Positions 4,599 to 5,094 of a stretch of DNA of 5,094 nucleotides are shown here, in pieces. Position numbers and translations under genes: made by a program. Below the pieces are notes generated by a model. It did not search any database, was not told the DNA's origin, and saw nothing but the letters and a program-made list of their open reading frames with translations. How positions within the stretch are numbered: the stretch's first letter is position 1; each line of letters starts with the position of its first letter. The DNA is taken from positions 1 through 5,094 of the forward strand of contig JAEEYN010000164.1 in assembly GCA_016288175.1 (NCBI GenBank). The letters are read 5' to 3'. This stretch comes from Bacillota bacterium. GTDB taxonomy: Bacteria > Bacillota > Clostridia > Christensenellales > CAG-138.

Positions 4599-5094
4599 AT
4601 GACATTCGTCTATATCATTCTTGCAATACTGGTCCTCGAGCTTCTGATCTTCGTTCACGAGCTCGGGCATTTCACCGCGGGCAAGCTCCTCGGCTTCCGC
4701 ATCCTCGGCTTTTCGCTCGGCTTCGGCCCCGCTCTTTTCAAATTCAAGCGGGGAGAAACGGAGTACGCGCTGCGTGCGATCCCGTTCGGCGGCGCCTGCC
4801 AGTTCGACGGCGAGGACGAGGAGGGCAAGGACGACCCGCGCCGCTTCAATTCCAACCCCGTCTGGAAGCGCCTGATCGTCATTTTCGCAGGCCCGTTCAT
4901 GAATATCCTCACGGCGTACATCCTTGCGTTCATCATCGCGCTGACTATCCCCATTGCCGTTCCCGCCGTCAATGAATCGAACGGTCAGCTCGTTCCGATC
5001 GTCCACAGCGTCAACTCCGGCTCCGCGGCGGAGCGCGCCGGCATTCTTCCCGGCGACGTTATCATCGCGATCGACGGCACGGAACCGCAGGCCG
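4599..5094 (+). CDS. rseP: RseP/RasP-type site-2 metalloprotease (5' part; cut by window edge)
   Basis: This is a membrane-embedded zinc protease that cuts transmembrane substrates within the bilayer, such as anti-sigma factors and remnant signal peptides. The window holds 165 codons without a stop, so about the first 40% of a usual 350-430 residue protein is seen. Transmembrane segment 1 (about 4-24) ends in the catalytic H20-E-L-G-H24. The typical FSLGFGP stretch and the IPFGGACQFDGED loop follow. An acidic stretch (70-80) precedes NPVWKRLIVIFAGPFMN (86-102), which carries the conserved A-G-P-x-x-N of the next membrane segments. A PDZ domain begins near 128-165: V138-N-S-G-S-A-A-E-R-A-G and LPGDVIIAIDG. 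ATG 4599 lies 8 bases after GGAAAGG (4584-4590). It follows dxr by 31 bases, the standard neighbour order; ispG or polC would be the expected next gene, but this cannot be seen. Confidence 0.95.
   Translation, partial: MTFVYIILAILVLELLIFVHELGHFTAGKLLGFRILGFSLGFGPALFKFKRGETEYALRAIPFGGACQFDGEDEEGKDDPRRFNSNPVWKRLIVIFAGPFMNILTAYILAFIIALTIPIAVPAVNESNGQLVPIVHSVNSGSAAERAGILPGDVIIAIDGTEPQA

Overview
The window reads as a bacterial chromosome segment, most likely from a fairly GC-rich Clostridia-type Firmicute. The reasons are the strong AGGAGG-class ribosome binding sites, the sigma-A-type promoter and the gene order frr-uppS-cdsA-dxr-rseP, which is a classic Firmicutes housekeeping block. Codon use is strongly biased to G/C at the third position. 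Lineage below class level cannot be decided from the sequence alone. All genes I accept are on the + strand.

Positions 1-493 hold the end of a probable upstream gene (stop at 48-50) that overlaps, ATGA-style, the start of a 148-residue protein of unknown function. That protein has a very His/Cys/Asp/Glu-rich C-terminal tail and is likely to bind metal. This position differs from the commonest arrangement, in which pyrH lies directly upstream of frr.

Positions 494-890 are a 397-base gap without a convincing gene, but it is structured. It contains a GC-rich cluster of hairpins and palindromes (about 530-632), a bulged 12-bp inverted repeat followed by a pyrimidine-rich stretch (673-744), an isolated TATAAT (773-778) and three tandem 12-base units (805-840). 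These end 14 bases before a near-consensus sigma-A promoter (TTGACA, 17-base spacer, TAAAAT; 855-883), which is well placed to drive frr.

Positions 918-5094 form one probable operon. It contains frr (ribosome recycling), a 74-residue unknown protein starting at a TTG that overlaps the frr stop, uppS (undecaprenyl diphosphate synthase), cdsA (CDP-diacylglycerol synthase), dxr (first committed enzyme of the MEP isoprenoid pathway) and the 5' part of rseP (site-2 membrane protease, cut by the window edge). Two intergenic hairpins, before uppS and before cdsA, may tune expression. Functionally, dxr feeds the isoprenoid precursor supply that uppS turns into the lipid carrier for cell wall synthesis, cdsA makes the activated precursor for phospholipids, and rseP works in membrane proteolysis. 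frr links the block to translation.

I do not see a clear new multi-gene system. The best leads are the metal-binding-like protein at 47-493, the structured gap and tandem 12-mers upstream of frr, the small coupled gene at 1466-1690, and a His-to-Gln change in the Dxr active-site motif.
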